Positions 52,187 through 61,332 are shown, counted from the stretch's first letter. The stretch: 64,000 bases of DNA from Sporosarcina sp. Marseille-Q4063 (GCF_018309085.1 NZ_CP070502.1:3901001-3965000), one strand, 5' to 3'. A program made the numbers and translations. Notes: a model not told the origin generated them from the letters alone.

Positions 52187-52519
52187 TTAATTTACGATTG
52201 CCAATGAAATCCAGAAAAAATGGAGAAAAAGTACAACAGTATAAAGGATGACTGCAGAGCTAATTAATACCTTTAAATACTTTTTTGGTTTTATTTTGGA
52301 TAATAGTAATAGGAGAAATAATGGGAGACTAATTTTCAGAGCGTAAAATCCGAACACGCTTGTATCGTAGATGGATTTCATTATAGGGTTTGCTTCTGAA
52401 ATGTGATTTTGGCGTATACCAATATCAGTGAACAATGAATCTAAGAAGGCTAATAGTATAAGCAATAGAACAACATACTTAAAGTTTGTTTTTGGTGTGG
52501 TTTGAGGGTAAACATCCAT
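52187..52519 (-). CDS. DUF5658-like membrane protein
   Basis: This 110-residue membrane protein has three helices (about 14-32, 52-72 and 83-108). LAFLDSLFTDIGIRQNHISEANPIMKSI (about 23-50) matches the conserved core of DUF5658 proteins, in which an acidic residue in TM1 and the E-A-N-P motif are kept. AAAGGAG precedes the ATG. The function is unknown. Confidence 0.65.
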   Translation of the reverse strand: MDVYPQTTPKTNFKYVVLLLILLAFLDSLFTDIGIRQNHISEANPIMKSIYDTSVFGFYALKISLPLFLLLLLSKIKPKKYLKVLISSAVILYTVVLFLHFFWISLAIVN

Positions 52520-52717
52520 TGGGGTACTCCTTTCTCAAAACTATTTACTTCGTTTCTTTAAACTGTGCAATTAAATCATTGTTTATGCTTCAATGTATTC
52601 ACCTTGGACAAGTAAAAGAATTGACATGTTTTCGAACTTTCTTTGTAAAACGGCAGTAATGGACCATTTGTGATAAACTTTCTTAATAGGATTAGAGAAA
52701 GAGGAGTGAAAGTATTT

Positions 52718-53242
52718 ATGAATAAAAAGCGTAATTATAGACCGTTAATTATTACTCTTTCCATCATATTAATAGGGGCTATCGGAGTTTTATCGGGAAT
52801 GCCGGGGGCTGAGGATTTTGATGCGTTTGATGTTACAATTTTGCCACTAATGAATGCGATATTTAATACCTTCACATTCTTATTTTTAGTTTGTGCACTG
52901 ATTGCAATATTAAAGAAAAATGTAACTGTCCATCGTCGATTTATCTATGCGGCATTTGTTACAACGTTTCTATTCTTGATTTCTTATGTTATGTTCCATT
53001 ACTTGTCGCCATCCACACCTTTTGGCGGAGAAGGATTTATCGCTGGATTTTATTACTTCATATTAATCACGCATATTATCCTTGCAGCGGCAATTGTCCC
53101 TTTGGCGCTAACTAGTGTTGCACGCGCCTGGAATATGGAAAACGAACGCCACCGGAAAATTGCGCGTTGGACAATGCCGATTTGGCTGTATGTTAGCCTC
53201 ACGGGCGTGCTCGTTTATATTTTGATTTCGCCTTATTATTAA
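52718..53242 (+). CDS. DUF420 membrane protein (YozB/CtaM-like)
   Basis: This 174-residue protein has five membrane helices. DVTILPLMNAIFNTFTFLFLVCALIAI (about 37-63) and VTVHRRFIYAAFVTTFLFLISYVMFHY (about 68-94) contain the conserved N and H residues of DUF420. A later LITHIILAAAIVPLAL and a WNMENERHRKIARWTMPIWLYVSLTGVLVY end complete the family pattern. Members assist heme-copper oxidase function in Staphylococcus (CtaM); that role here is inference. GAGGAG lies 11 nt before the ATG at 52718. Confidence 0.8.
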   Translation: MNKKRNYRPLIITLSIILIGAIGVLSGMPGAEDFDAFDVTILPLMNAIFNTFTFLFLVCALIAILKKNVTVHRRFIYAAFVTTFLFLISYVMFHYLSPSTPFGGEGFIAGFYYFILITHIILAAAIVPLALTSVARAWNMENERHRKIARWTMPIWLYVSLTGVLVYILISPYY

Positions 53243-53270
53243 TAGGTGAACGAAAAACAGATTTAAACAC

Positions 53271-53307
53271 AAAAAACGCCTTCTAGATTTTTCTAGAAGG
53301 CGTTTTT
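53271..53307. terminator. Bidirectional terminator
   Basis: AAAACGCCTTCTAGA and TCTAGAAGGCGTTTT form a 15-bp stem with a 5-nt loop and T-runs on both strands. It is shared by DUF420 and the convergent SDR gene. Confidence 0.88.
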
Positions 53308-53318
53308 GTTGAGTTATA

Positions 53319-54035
53319 TTAAGGGTTTGTTGACCATAAACCAGCAGATTTGAGGAAAACACGCGGGTGCAGTTTTAACTGCGCAACCATCAATTCAGCA
53401 AGATCTTCTGGCTGCATGACGTTTTCTGGATTACCATCAGTAAGATTTTCAGCAAATGCTAAGTCAGTGGCAACCGTACTTGGTGTCAGTGCAGTAACGC
53501 GAATGTTATGCTTTCTAACTTCTTGCATTAAGGATTCCGAGAGGCCTAGAACACCAAATTTCGATGCACTGTACGCGCTCGTTACCGCGCCTCCTCTTTC
53601 TCCAGCAGTCGAAGAAATATTAATGATATCACCCGAGCTTTGTTCAATCATGCCTGGAAGCACAGCTCTTGTTACATAATAGGTGCCCATCAAGTTTACA
53701 TCAATCATACTTTTGAAATCCTCTGGGGATTGTTCGAGGAATTTAGCGAACTTTCCAATTCCCGCATTATTAATCAAAATATCAATCGAGCCAAGTTCAG
53801 ATTTTATGTGATCAACCGCAGCGGTGACAGACTCGTTATTTGATACGTCAGCTGTAGCCATTGTCACTTGAACGTCGTATTCTTCTAATTCTTTAACGAC
53901 ATTCTCCAAGTTGGCGGATGTTCTGCCAACGAGTCCTACATTGACGCCTTCTTTAGCGAAAGCAATTGCTGTTGCTCGTCCGATACCTCTTCCGGCTCCA
54001 GTAATTAAAGCTGTTTTACCTTTTAAGTTTTGCAT
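53319..54035 (-). CDS. SDR-family oxidoreductase (3-ketoacyl-ACP reductase-like)
   Basis: A 238-residue classical short-chain dehydrogenase. The cofactor motif is TGAGRGIG (12-19), with NNAG near residue 90, catalytic S near residue 143 (NISSTAGE), and YSASK with Y and K spaced by four near residue 155. An R after GxGxG in the preceding strand end suggests NADPH. Its length and motifs match the FabG-like group. The substrate is unknown; it stands alone, not in a fatty acid operon. Confidence 0.88.
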   Translation of the reverse strand: MQNLKGKTALITGAGRGIGRATAIAFAKEGVNVGLVGRTSANLENVVKELEEYDVQVTMATADVSNNESVTAAVDHIKSELGSIDILINNAGIGKFAKFLEQSPEDFKSMIDVNLMGTYYVTRAVLPGMIEQSSGDIINISSTAGERGGAVTSAYSASKFGVLGLSESLMQEVRKHNIRVTALTPSTVATDLAFAENLTDGNPENVMQPEDLAELMVAQLKLHPRVFLKSAGLWSTNP

Positions 54036-54122
54036 GAAATCTTCTCCTTCGTCCTAAATAATTTACCAATGTTAGTGTACCAAATTCATCATAGGTAAAC
54101 TAAAACAAGCGTCTTGGGGAAC

Positions 54123-54422
54123 CTACAACCGTTCGATTAATTCTAGTTGGAAGTCGCCCACTTGATTTTCCTTGTATAGATTCGTGATGGAAGTTGAGTA
54201 CGAATGAATGGTTGCCGGAAATTCAATTTCTTTTTCGGGAACCTTGACATGGAAGTTCATCTGATAGAGCAGTGTAGTGATGTCATGATACTCTTCGCTT
54301 GTTACTTTGAAATTAAAACTGATTTTCCGTAATTTCTTGCCAGCGGCTTTATCGTTAACCTCTTCTTCATGAAAATCAGTGATGGAAATGGATACATCAT
54401 TCAAAAATACTTGTTGGACCAT
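54123..54422 (-). CDS. DUF3219 (YkvR-like) protein
   Basis: This 99-residue protein has the DUF3219 pattern: QVFLNDVSISITDFHEE at the start, a KKLRKISFNFKVTSEEYHDITTLLY middle and a strand-rich end. It is small, soluble and acidic-basic mixed. GAGGTG precedes the ATG. The function of the family is unknown. Confidence 0.7.
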   Translation of the reverse strand: MVQQVFLNDVSISITDFHEEEVNDKAAGKKLRKISFNFKVTSEEYHDITTLLYQMNFHVKVPEKEIEFPATIHSYSTSITNLYKENQVGDFQLELIERL

Positions 54423-54565
54423 GGAATTTTCACCTCACATTGAGTTATGAAGCATTTTACTATAAATAGCGTCAGGTTTCATTTTCCTCGTTCTTGTAAT
54501 GCTATTATTATCCATTTCGTTTATACTGAGTAAGAACTGATTTTTATTATAAAAGGAGAATAAGC

Positions 54566-55045
54566 ATGACAGGAAAAACACATATCTTAGGCGGAATTGC
54601 AGCAAGTCTTGCTTATACGCAATTTACCAATCATGATCCTCTCATTATGGTTGGGGCGGGGATTGTCGGTGCGTTACTACCAGACATTTGCCATAGAGGT
54701 AGCAAAATCGGAAGAAAATTACCGATTTTATCGAAAATGATTAATGTGTTATTTGGACATCGCACATTTACGCATAGTTTATTATTTCTAGTCATTATCA
54801 CGTGGTTACTGAACTCATTTATTCCAAGCGAGGCGGTAAAGGCGGGGGTTCTGGCAGGAATGGTGAGCCATTATGTATTGGATATGGCGACGAAAAACGG
54901 GATTAAATTATTTTTCCCGCTTAGCATGACAGTTCGCTTTCCATTGACAACAAGAACTGGGGGTAAGATTGAAAGTCTTGTGTTTAGTATTTTATCGCTC
55001 CTTTCGTTTTATTTTGCCTATCATACATTTAGTATTTATTTATGA
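54566..55045 (+). CDS. YdjM-like membrane-bound metal-dependent hydrolase
   Basis: This 159-residue membrane protein has conserved metal-binding-type motifs: MTGKTHILGG (1-10), GALLPDICHRGS (about 37-48), FGHRTFTHSL (about 66-75) and SHYVLDMATKNGIK (about 99-112). The spread of H and D residues is typical of the YdjM/DUF457 family. AAGGAG precedes the ATG. The substrate is unknown; E. coli ydjM is SOS-linked, but no LexA box was found here. Confidence 0.8.
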   Translation: MTGKTHILGGIAASLAYTQFTNHDPLIMVGAGIVGALLPDICHRGSKIGRKLPILSKMINVLFGHRTFTHSLLFLVIITWLLNSFIPSEAVKAGVLAGMVSHYVLDMATKNGIKLFFPLSMTVRFPLTTRTGGKIESLVFSILSLLSFYFAYHTFSIYL

Positions 55046-55142
55046 AAGCCATGTTAACATTATTTTCTTTCTCAACTAACGCAGATAATTTGAATATCAT
55101 TTGTCGTGATTGGATTATTTACTATAAAAGGAAGTGTAAGTT

Positions 55143-55637
55143 GTGAGCAATTTCCCCGTATTGAAAGAGTATTCAATCAAACATCAAAATGAAATAATAG
55201 ATTTGATACTCCATATTCAGCAAAAAGAGTACAATGTTGCCATAACAAAAGATGATCAACCTGATTTACTATGTATTAAGGATTTTTATCAGACGGGAAA
55301 CGGGAATTTTTGGGTTGCAATTCAAGATGATACAGTAATTGGTACAATTAGTCTGTTGGATATAGGGAACCAAGAGTTAGCATTAAGAAAAATGTTTGTG
55401 AAGAAGGAATACAGAGGTCCAAAATACCAAGTGGGAAGCCGATTGTTGAATAATGCTTTAAGATGGGCAAATGAAAAGTCGATAAAAGGAGTATATCTGG
55501 GAACCACACCACAATTTGTTGCTGCTCACAGATTTTATGAAAAAAATGGATTTGAAAGTATAGAAATTGAAAAGTTGCCTGCAAGTTTTCCAGTATTGGA
55601 GGTTGACAAAAAGTTTTATAGATATTTGATTAGTTAA
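55143..55637 (+). CDS. GNAT-family N-acetyltransferase
   Basis: A 164-residue GNAT. Strand 4 is followed by the acetyl-CoA P-loop region: RKMFVKKEYRGPKYQVGSRLLNNALRWA (about 82-109), close to the Q/RxxGxG/A motif. The later YLGTTPQFVAAHRFYEKNGFE (about 118-138) is the family's C-terminal signature. It starts at GTG, with AAGGAAG upstream. The acceptor is unknown. Confidence 0.82.
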   Translation: MSNFPVLKEYSIKHQNEIIDLILHIQQKEYNVAITKDDQPDLLCIKDFYQTGNGNFWVAIQDDTVIGTISLLDIGNQELALRKMFVKKEYRGPKYQVGSRLLNNALRWANEKSIKGVYLGTTPQFVAAHRFYEKNGFESIEIEKLPASFPVLEVDKKFYRYLIS

Positions 55638-55736
55638 CTTGAAAAATTTAAAAAAGTATGGAACAACTATTAAACACTTTCGTTGTGTGAAACAGGTGAG
55701 TTGGTTAACACATCAAAAAAATAAAGCTCCGAAAGT

Positions 55737-55774
55737 GATTCGCTGCGTGTTTGACGCATGCGGATCTTTTTTTG
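55737..55774 (+). terminator. Terminator before the second GNAT gene
   Basis: GATTCGC-TGCGT and ACGCATGCGGATC form a stem of about 12 bp with one bulge, followed by TTTTTTTG. Confidence 0.65.
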
Positions 55775-55856
55775 TTTGGGTAAGAATGAAGGTTTTTACG
55801 ATGGATATGTTGAACCTATCTATATTACAAACTAAAAATAAGGGGTGAAGTACAAG

Positions 55857-56303
55857 ATGGAATTTATAGTGGAACAGGTCGAAGATATTAATCAGATAGA
55901 TATATCGCAATTGGTAAAAGAAAGCGAGGCGGAGGGGTATCGTTTTTTAACGCGCTTAGTAAATGATTATAAAGACGGCAGTAATACGTTTGATAAACCT
56001 GGGGAAGCTTTATTTTTTATAGAGAATGAATCGGGAGAAGTTGTTGCGATAGGCGGGGTGAATCAATCGCCATTTTCTGATGATAAAGACGTTGCACGAC
56101 TGCAAAGATTTTATGTAGCTGCGGATGCAAGGCGACAAGGTATAGGTTCTATATTGTTAGAAGAAATCGTCCGACATTCACGCGATACGTTCCGCGAAAT
56201 GACGGTCCGAACTGAATCTTCAAAGGCAGATGCTTTTTATCGAGCAAATGGTTTTGAATTAGATGATTCCGCTTCAGAGACGACACATATGATTTCGTTG
56301 TAA
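55857..56303 (+). CDS. GNAT-family N-acetyltransferase
   Basis: This 148-residue GNAT has strand 4 RLQRFYVAADARRQGIGSILLEEIVRHS (about 74-101), with the RRQGIG acetyl-CoA motif, then MTVRTESSKADAFYRANGFE. AGGGG lies 11 nt before the ATG at 55857; a GTG at 55845 overlaps the SD. It is an acetyltransferase of unknown acceptor, second of three GNAT genes in 1.8 kb that are not close copies. Confidence 0.82.
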   Translation: MEFIVEQVEDINQIDISQLVKESEAEGYRFLTRLVNDYKDGSNTFDKPGEALFFIENESGEVVAIGGVNQSPFSDDKDVARLQRFYVAADARRQGIGSILLEEIVRHSRDTFREMTVRTESSKADAFYRANGFELDDSASETTHMISL

Positions 56304-56406
56304 AAAGTTAGGGAGGGGTTCTATAAGGACAGTGGGGCGTTTGTACTTGACAACGTCCCAATTTGCAATAAAGGCTCATACTTCAACGAGGAAAGGAATG
56401 GCTGAA

Positions 56407-56946
56407 ATGATCATTCGAAAAGCGGATATAAAAGATATACCAGGGATCGCGAAGGTCCATGTGGATAGTTGGCGAACAACGTATAAGGGAATAGTACCCG
56501 ATACATTTTTGAATCGTCTATCCTATGAGAGCCGTGAGCAGATTTGGAAGCGTGGGATTGAAGAAAATCATATATACATAGCGGAAGATGAGAGCGGCCA
56601 AATCGTCGGATTTGCTACAGGCGGAAAAGAGAGAACAGGAAAGTACGAAAAATATAAAGGTGAGTTATATGCAATCTATCTATTGAAAGGGCAACAAAGA
56701 AAAGGGCTTGGACAAAAGCTTTTTAATTCTGTCGTGTACGATTTGATGGATAAGAAGCTGAATTCAATGCTCATTTGGGCATTAGAAGAAAATTCTGCCT
56801 GCGGTTTTTATGAAAAACTCGGTGGAATGAAAGTTGATACGGCAGAAATCGAGATTGATGGTCTGAAATTAGGTGAAATTGCATTTGGATGGGATGGTTT
56901 ATCTGAAACCTTCGTAAAGGATGGGATAAATGAAAAGAGTAATTAA
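56407..56946 (+). CDS. GNAT-family N-acetyltransferase
   Basis: This 179-residue GNAT (from ATG 56407; ATG 56398 is also possible, with GAGG 6 nt upstream) begins MIIRKADIKDIPGIAKVHVDSWRTTYKGIVPD, a typical start of GNATs related to tabtoxin or phosphinothricin-type acetylases. It has the acetyl-CoA loop LKGQQRKGLGQKLFNSV and NSACGFYEKLGGMK. It overlaps the following hydrolase gene by 17 nt. The acceptor is unknown. Confidence 0.82.
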   Translation: MIIRKADIKDIPGIAKVHVDSWRTTYKGIVPDTFLNRLSYESREQIWKRGIEENHIYIAEDESGQIVGFATGGKERTGKYEKYKGELYAIYLLKGQQRKGLGQKLFNSVVYDLMDKKLNSMLIWALEENSACGFYEKLGGMKVDTAEIEIDGLKLGEIAFGWDGLSETFVKDGINEKSN

Positions 56947-57877
56947 GATTTTCTTTTGTTCGTTCTTTTTACTACTAATAATCGTGGTGGGGGGCTCATG
57001 GATTTATCATTCATTCGCAATGAAAAAAGAAATCGCTTCAACTCCGCCACCAGGAAAGATGGTTGATGTGAATGGTCATGCGATGCACGTTTATTCGGAG
57101 GGTGACGGTGAACAAACAATCGTATTCTTGTCGGGTGCTGGGACGAGTGCGCCTGTCCTCGATTTCAAGCCGCTTTGGTCGGCATTATCACCGAAGTATA
57201 CGGTAGCGGTTGTAGAAAAAGCTGGATACGGTTGGAGTGAGACTGTTGAAGTATCAAGGGGGATTGACGTTATTCTCGAGGAAAGTCGAAGCGCGCTTCA
57301 AGTTGCGGATATTCCACCGCCTTATATATTGGCTGCACATTCGATGTCTGCACTAGAAGCAATCCGATGGGCACAAAAGTATCCAGATGAAGTTACGGCA
57401 ATTATAGGACTTGACCCTGCAGTGCCGGAAGTCTACGATGTGCTACCTATTCCTTCATCAATTTCAATGGCAGCCGCCGCTGTTTTCGCGCGAACTGGAA
57501 TGATTCGATTGGTACCACCGATTGTTAATAATTCAGCTGCAGTTAAGTCGGGTCATTTATCCGAAGAGGATATGGCAACCTATCGATCATTGCTCTATAG
57601 AAGAACACTTACTTCTAACATGATTGAAGAAGCGAAACAAGTTCAAACGAACGCGGGAAAGGTAAAAGAATCGGGTGTTCCAGTTGAAGTTCCGATGTAT
57701 TTTTTCATCTCAGACGGGAATGAAGTCGGTATTTCGAATTGGCAAGAGATACTTACAAACTACGTTGGTCAACTTGAACACGGTCAGTATTTGTTAATGG
57801 ATGTCGGACATTATGTCCATGCGTGGGAACCTGAGTTGATTGCAGAGGAAATTGATGACTTCATCAATTCAAACTAA
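56930..57877 (+). CDS. Membrane-anchored alpha/beta hydrolase
   Basis: This 315-residue protein has an N-terminal membrane helix (about 5-27) and an alpha/beta hydrolase domain. The oxyanion region is VFLSGAGTSAP. The nucleophile is S in AHSMSALEA (about 139-147), the acid is in FFISDGNEVG, and the catalytic histidine in DVGHYVHAWEPE near the end. The start overlaps the GNAT gene, giving coupled translation. The substrate is unknown. Confidence 0.85.
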   Translation: MKRVIKIFFCSFFLLLIIVVGGSWIYHSFAMKKEIASTPPPGKMVDVNGHAMHVYSEGDGEQTIVFLSGAGTSAPVLDFKPLWSALSPKYTVAVVEKAGYGWSETVEVSRGIDVILEESRSALQVADIPPPYILAAHSMSALEAIRWAQKYPDEVTAIIGLDPAVPEVYDVLPIPSSISMAAAAVFARTGMIRLVPPIVNNSAAVKSGHLSEEDMATYRSLLYRRTLTSNMIEEAKQVQTNAGKVKESGVPVEVPMYFFISDGNEVGISNWQEILTNYVGQLEHGQYLLMDVGHYVHAWEPELIAEEIDDFINSN

Positions 57878-57894
57878 GACTGAGGGGGTTTGAC

Positions 57895-58080
57895 ATGAAA
57901 ATGAGTACACGAATGAATTCATATTATGCATTGATTTTACCTTTTTTAACTGACATGGAAAAAGGTTTAGAAAATAAAGTTTTCACAGAGGGAAGGTCAA
58001 TAAATGGATTTGTTTTATGTAATATTACTTGTCGCATCTATTCTAGCATTATTTTTCGCACTTATTCTGTCAATCCGTGA
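57895..58080 (+). CDS. Uncertain small ORF (possible gene remnant)
   Basis: The 61-residue frame has a very good RBS (GAGGGGG, 6 nt to ATG). Its second half overlaps, in another frame, the well-supported membrane peptide gene at 58004. The first 36 residues (up to GLENKVFTEGRS) may be the stub of a longer lost gene. No family was recognised. Confidence 0.3.
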   Translation: MKMSTRMNSYYALILPFLTDMEKGLENKVFTEGRSINGFVLCNITCRIYSSIIFRTYSVNP

Positions 58081-58171
58081 TTTGATTAGAAAAACGAACA
58101 AAAATATTGTTGAACAAACGAAAGAAATCAAACAACTTCGGGAGGATCTAACACAGTTTAGCAAAAAGTAG
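58004..58171 (+). CDS. Small single-pass membrane protein with coiled coil
   Basis: This 55-residue protein has one N-terminal membrane helix (about 3-22, FYVILLVASILALFFALILS) followed by a charged heptad-like helix (IRDLIRKTNKNIVEQTKEIKQLREDL). GAGGGAAGG lies 7 nt before the ATG. The architecture recalls small membrane-anchored scaffolds and the coiled tails seen in many Bacilli peptides. The function is unknown. Confidence 0.65.
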   Translation: MDLFYVILLVASILALFFALILSIRDLIRKTNKNIVEQTKEIKQLREDLTQFSKK

Positions 58172-58218
58172 TACAAGGAAGACACTATATGGCTTTATTT
58201 CAAATGAGGGAGTTTTTC

Positions 58219-58779
58219 ATGAAGATTAGTACAGAAAAAGAAATCACCGCAATCATTCAACAGGATAAATGGATGATGAATTTACTGAAAGCTACAAGTT
58301 CGCTTAATTTACCTGATTGGTGGATATGTGCCGGATTTGTTCGTGCTAAAATTTGGGATGTGTTGCATGGTTTTGATGAAAGAACGCCAACTCCCGATAT
58401 TGATGTGATCTATTACGATCCAATAAATATTGATGAGAAAACAGAAAAGAATTTTGAGAAAGCGCTTAAGGAGTTACTTCCAACGATTCCATGGTCGGTA
58501 AAAAACCAAGCAAGGATGCATGTTGCGAATAATATCCCACCCTATAGTTCGGCTGTCGATGCAATTTCTAAATTCCCTGAGATAGCAACGGCTTTAGGTG
58601 TCAAGCTAGATGATGAAAACAATGTCCGATTAACAGCACCCCATGGAATTGATGAAGTTGTAAATATGGAAGTGAATCCGACGCCTTATTTTAGGGAATC
58701 AAAGGGCAGGATGCTGATCTTTGAAAAAAGGTTAAGAGATAAGAACTGGCAAGCCATATGGAAAAGGATCAAAGTTTAA
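58219..58779 (+). CDS. Nucleotidyltransferase-family protein (DUF925-like)
   Basis: This 186-residue protein has WWICAGFVRAKIWDVLHG (about 34-51) and TPDIDVIYYDP (about 58-68), the conserved G-F-V-R...D-x-D-V pattern of the DUF925 nucleotidyltransferase family. Further segments are PYSSAVDAISKFPEIATALGV and APHGIDEVVNMEVNPTPYF. GAGGGAG lies 6 nt before the ATG at 58219. It is followed after 26 nt by the sliding clamp gene. The activity is unproven. Confidence 0.78.
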   Translation: MKISTEKEITAIIQQDKWMMNLLKATSSLNLPDWWICAGFVRAKIWDVLHGFDERTPTPDIDVIYYDPINIDEKTEKNFEKALKELLPTIPWSVKNQARMHVANNIPPYSSAVDAISKFPEIATALGVKLDDENNVRLTAPHGIDEVVNMEVNPTPYFRESKGRMLIFEKRLRDKNWQAIWKRIKV

Positions 58780-58805
58780 GTTGGACGCTAATTGGGAGGG
58801 GTATT

Positions 58806-59936
58806 ATGGAATTCACAGTGAATTATTCTTTGTTTGCAAGTGCAGTGTCGGAGATCAACAAAGTTGTTTCATCAAAGAGCGTTATTCCGATACTTTCTGG
58901 AATTAAAATCGAAACCAATCAAAATGGCCTGAAGTTAACAGGAAGTAACTCAGATATTATTTTAGAAAGGACAATCCCTTTGCATATAGAAGGTAAAGCC
59001 GTAGTGCAAATTAGTGAGTATGGCGGGACGGTTGTCTTATCAAAATATCTGAATGAAATCGTAAAAAAACTACCAAAAGATATTTGTATCAAAACAGCGC
59101 ATAACGATTCGATTACACTAAAATCAGGAGATATTGAAACAAAACTGAAAGGATTTAAATCTAGTGACTTTCCAAAGGTCCCAGAGATGAATCATGACAA
59201 GTTCGTGAAAGTTCCTTTTGGAAAATTAACGAAGGCTATAAATCAAACTGCTTTTGCGGTTTCTAAAAGTGAAAGTAAACCTATTTTAACTGGTGTCAAG
59301 TTGGAGTTTGGAAATAAAAAACTTAGTTGCACTGCAACAGACTCCCATAGATTAGCGCGTCAAGAAATACATATAGATACAGAGGTACAAGAATCATTCG
59401 TTGTTCCAAGTACTAGTTTGTCAGAATTGATCAACCTTAAAGAAAGTGATTCTGCAATTGTAGATATTTATTATACAAATAATTTTATCGCCTTCAAAAC
59501 TGTGAACAGAATCCTCTATTCTAGGTTGATTGATGGTATCTATCCTAATGCGCAGTCTTTGATCCCAATAGAACCAAAGTCAATAGTAACTTTAGAGACC
59601 CAGTTATTAATTGATGGCATTGCCAGAGCTTGTGTATTTTCAACCGAGTGGAAATATAATAATGTCCAACTGGAAATTGTGGATGATGCGACGATCAAAA
59701 TATCATCGAATTCAACCGAAGTTGGGATGATAGAGGAATTTCAAAAAACCTTAAAATTTGATGGTGAAAGCGATATTCGAATGTCATTTGATGGTAGAAC
59801 AGTTCTCGATGCATTAAAAAGAATACCAGAAGAACATGTAACGATAAGTTTATTTGGTTCGATGAAGCCGATTGTTATTAAACCACGCGAAAGTTCAAAT
59901 TGCTTTCATTTAATTTCTCCGGTGCGGACAAATTGA
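58806..59936 (+). CDS. DNA polymerase III beta subunit paralogue (orphan sliding clamp)
   Basis: This 376-residue protein has the three-domain beta clamp pattern. Domain 1 opens FTVNYSLFASAVSEINKVVSSKSVIPILSGIKIE, domain 2 has FVKVPFGKLTKAINQTAFAVSKSESKPILTGV and CTATDSHRLARQ, and the C-terminus is HLISPVRTN, equivalent to the usual PVRT ending that forms part of the partner-binding cleft. GGGAGGGG precedes the ATG at 58806. It is not next to dnaA, recF or gyrB, so it is most likely a second clamp, as known in the Bacillus cereus group. It follows a nucleotidyltransferase gene. Confidence 0.85.
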   Translation: MEFTVNYSLFASAVSEINKVVSSKSVIPILSGIKIETNQNGLKLTGSNSDIILERTIPLHIEGKAVVQISEYGGTVVLSKYLNEIVKKLPKDICIKTAHNDSITLKSGDIETKLKGFKSSDFPKVPEMNHDKFVKVPFGKLTKAINQTAFAVSKSESKPILTGVKLEFGNKKLSCTATDSHRLARQEIHIDTEVQESFVVPSTSLSELINLKESDSAIVDIYYTNNFIAFKTVNRILYSRLIDGIYPNAQSLIPIEPKSIVTLETQLLIDGIARACVFSTEWKYNNVQLEIVDDATIKISSNSTEVGMIEEFQKTLKFDGESDIRMSFDGRTVLDALKRIPEEHVTISLFGSMKPIVIKPRESSNCFHLISPVRTN

Positions 59937-59976
59937 AATAAATATATTAATACTATAAATAAAGGGAGATTTTGAA

Positions 59977-60420
59977 ATGAATGAAGCAGCAAAAAGCTAT
60001 TGGGATGAATACTGGAAGGGTGGAGAGAAACCTACTCATGTTAGCGCATGGATGTTTGGTGTGTCGCCAGATGAACTTGCACAACTTGTAATAGGGGGAA
60101 AGAAAACTGCAACCTGTTCTGGTCATGTTTTTTATGAATTGGAAAATGAGCCTTTGCCCAAAGTTGGCGAATACAGCATAATTTTAAATAGTGATGAACA
60201 GCCAGTCGCGATGATCAAAATTGTTGAAGTCACAATTGTACCGATGAATGAAGTGTCGGAAGAATTCGCGGTTGCTGAGGGCGAAGGTCCGTATGAATAT
60301 TGGAAATCGGCTCATGAGGAATTCTTCACAAGTGAATTACGAACAGTTGGACTTGAGTTTAGTGAGGACATGCTACTCGTTTGCGAAAGATTTACGCTAA
60401 TCGATGTAAAAGGACAGTAA
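59977..60420 (+). CDS. ASCH-domain protein, copy 1
   Basis: This 147-residue protein of the ASCH fold (PUA-like, RNA-associated) has LAQLVIGGKKTATCSGHVFYELENEPLPKVGEYSIILNSDEQPVAMIKI (about 34-82). A conserved basic G-x-K-T-A-T motif and a central strand set are present, with C-terminal EDMLLVCERFTLIDVK. It is about 65-70% identical to the protein at 61333 and separated from it only by a DUF2785 gene. The function is probably nucleic acid or nucleotide related, not proven. Confidence 0.82.
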   Translation: MNEAAKSYWDEYWKGGEKPTHVSAWMFGVSPDELAQLVIGGKKTATCSGHVFYELENEPLPKVGEYSIILNSDEQPVAMIKIVEVTIVPMNEVSEEFAVAEGEGPYEYWKSAHEEFFTSELRTVGLEFSEDMLLVCERFTLIDVKGQ

Positions 60421-60440
60421 TGTATTGAAAGAAATAATTA

Positions 60441-61283
60441 ATGTGGAATATAGAGTTGCATAGAATGACGTTAACAACTAGATTAGAAAAATACATAGAA
60501 GGTACCCTCATCGAACTTCAAAGGGAAGATCAAGATGAAATGTTAATTCAAATTGGCAATCCGGATAGTTATCTTAGAGATGAATTGATTTATCAAAGTT
60601 ATGGAAAGATGATTTTTTCGCATCAATTAAATGCGTGTGAGCTTGATACACTATTGTTTCGACTTAAACAGGATAATAATTTGTTCCATGGGATTGGTGA
60701 GTCTGGAACTGATTCAGTATTCAAACGCTCATTTTCTGCATTGGTTATTGCTGCGATTATAGAGTATGACAATGTAATACGACAATTGGATAATCATACA
60801 ATCCTAGATACGGTGGTAAAAGTTGCCGATTATATGATTGCCGAAAAAGATACAAGGGGATTCATTGAAGGGAAAGGATGGGCACATTCGATTGCCCATG
60901 GCGCAGATGTATTGGAAGCCTTGGCAAAACATCCAGAAATAAATAATGAAGGTATTACAAAAATCCTTAATGCAATTGAACATTCACTGTTAAGACAAGT
61001 GAATTATTTGGATGAAGAAGAGGATCGACTGGCTATAATAATCCCTTCATTATTAATGATGCAAGATACTGAAAAGGAAATCCAATTATGGATTGGCAAC
61101 ATAAGGGAAGTAGTCGAAACTCGACTGGATGAAAATATAGGACTAATCGGAGCTTATCACACTCAAAGAACAGTTAAGAATTTTTTGAAGTCAGTTTATC
61201 TGATTTTGAGGTCTAAAGAACAAGGTGGGAAAGTGAACAACGATGTTTTTAAAATTCTTGAAAAATGGATGTACCTTCGTTAG
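60441..61283 (+). CDS. DUF2785 protein
   Basis: This 280-residue helical protein matches DUF2785: YLRDELIYQSYGKMIF, FKRSFSALVIAAIIEYDN and the diagnostic GKGWAHSIAHGADVLEALAKHPE (about 154-177). Its alternating helices look like an ARM/HEAT-type repeat scaffold. It sits between the two ASCH paralogues, with gaps of 20 and 49 nt, and is probably co-transcribed with them. The activity is unknown. Confidence 0.78.
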   Translation: MWNIELHRMTLTTRLEKYIEGTLIELQREDQDEMLIQIGNPDSYLRDELIYQSYGKMIFSHQLNACELDTLLFRLKQDNNLFHGIGESGTDSVFKRSFSALVIAAIIEYDNVIRQLDNHTILDTVVKVADYMIAEKDTRGFIEGKGWAHSIAHGADVLEALAKHPEINNEGITKILNAIEHSLLRQVNYLDEEEDRLAIIIPSLLMMQDTEKEIQLWIGNIREVVETRLDENIGLIGAYHTQRTVKNFLKSVYLILRSKEQGGKVNNDVFKILEKWMYLR

Positions 61284-61332
61284 AAGTAATAAATTCTAAA
61301 ATTGTCTAATGATGAAAAGGGGATTAAAGAAG

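Noticed and set aside
55639..55848. 69-residue plus-strand ORF between two GNAT genes
   Set aside because: It contains the terminator hairpin and T-run at 55737-55774 and has no SD; treated as intergenic.
58806..59936. The clamp gene as part of the chromosomal origin region
   Set aside because: No dnaA, recF, gyrB or DnaA-box cluster (TTATCCACA) was seen nearby, so this is not the canonical dnaN locus.
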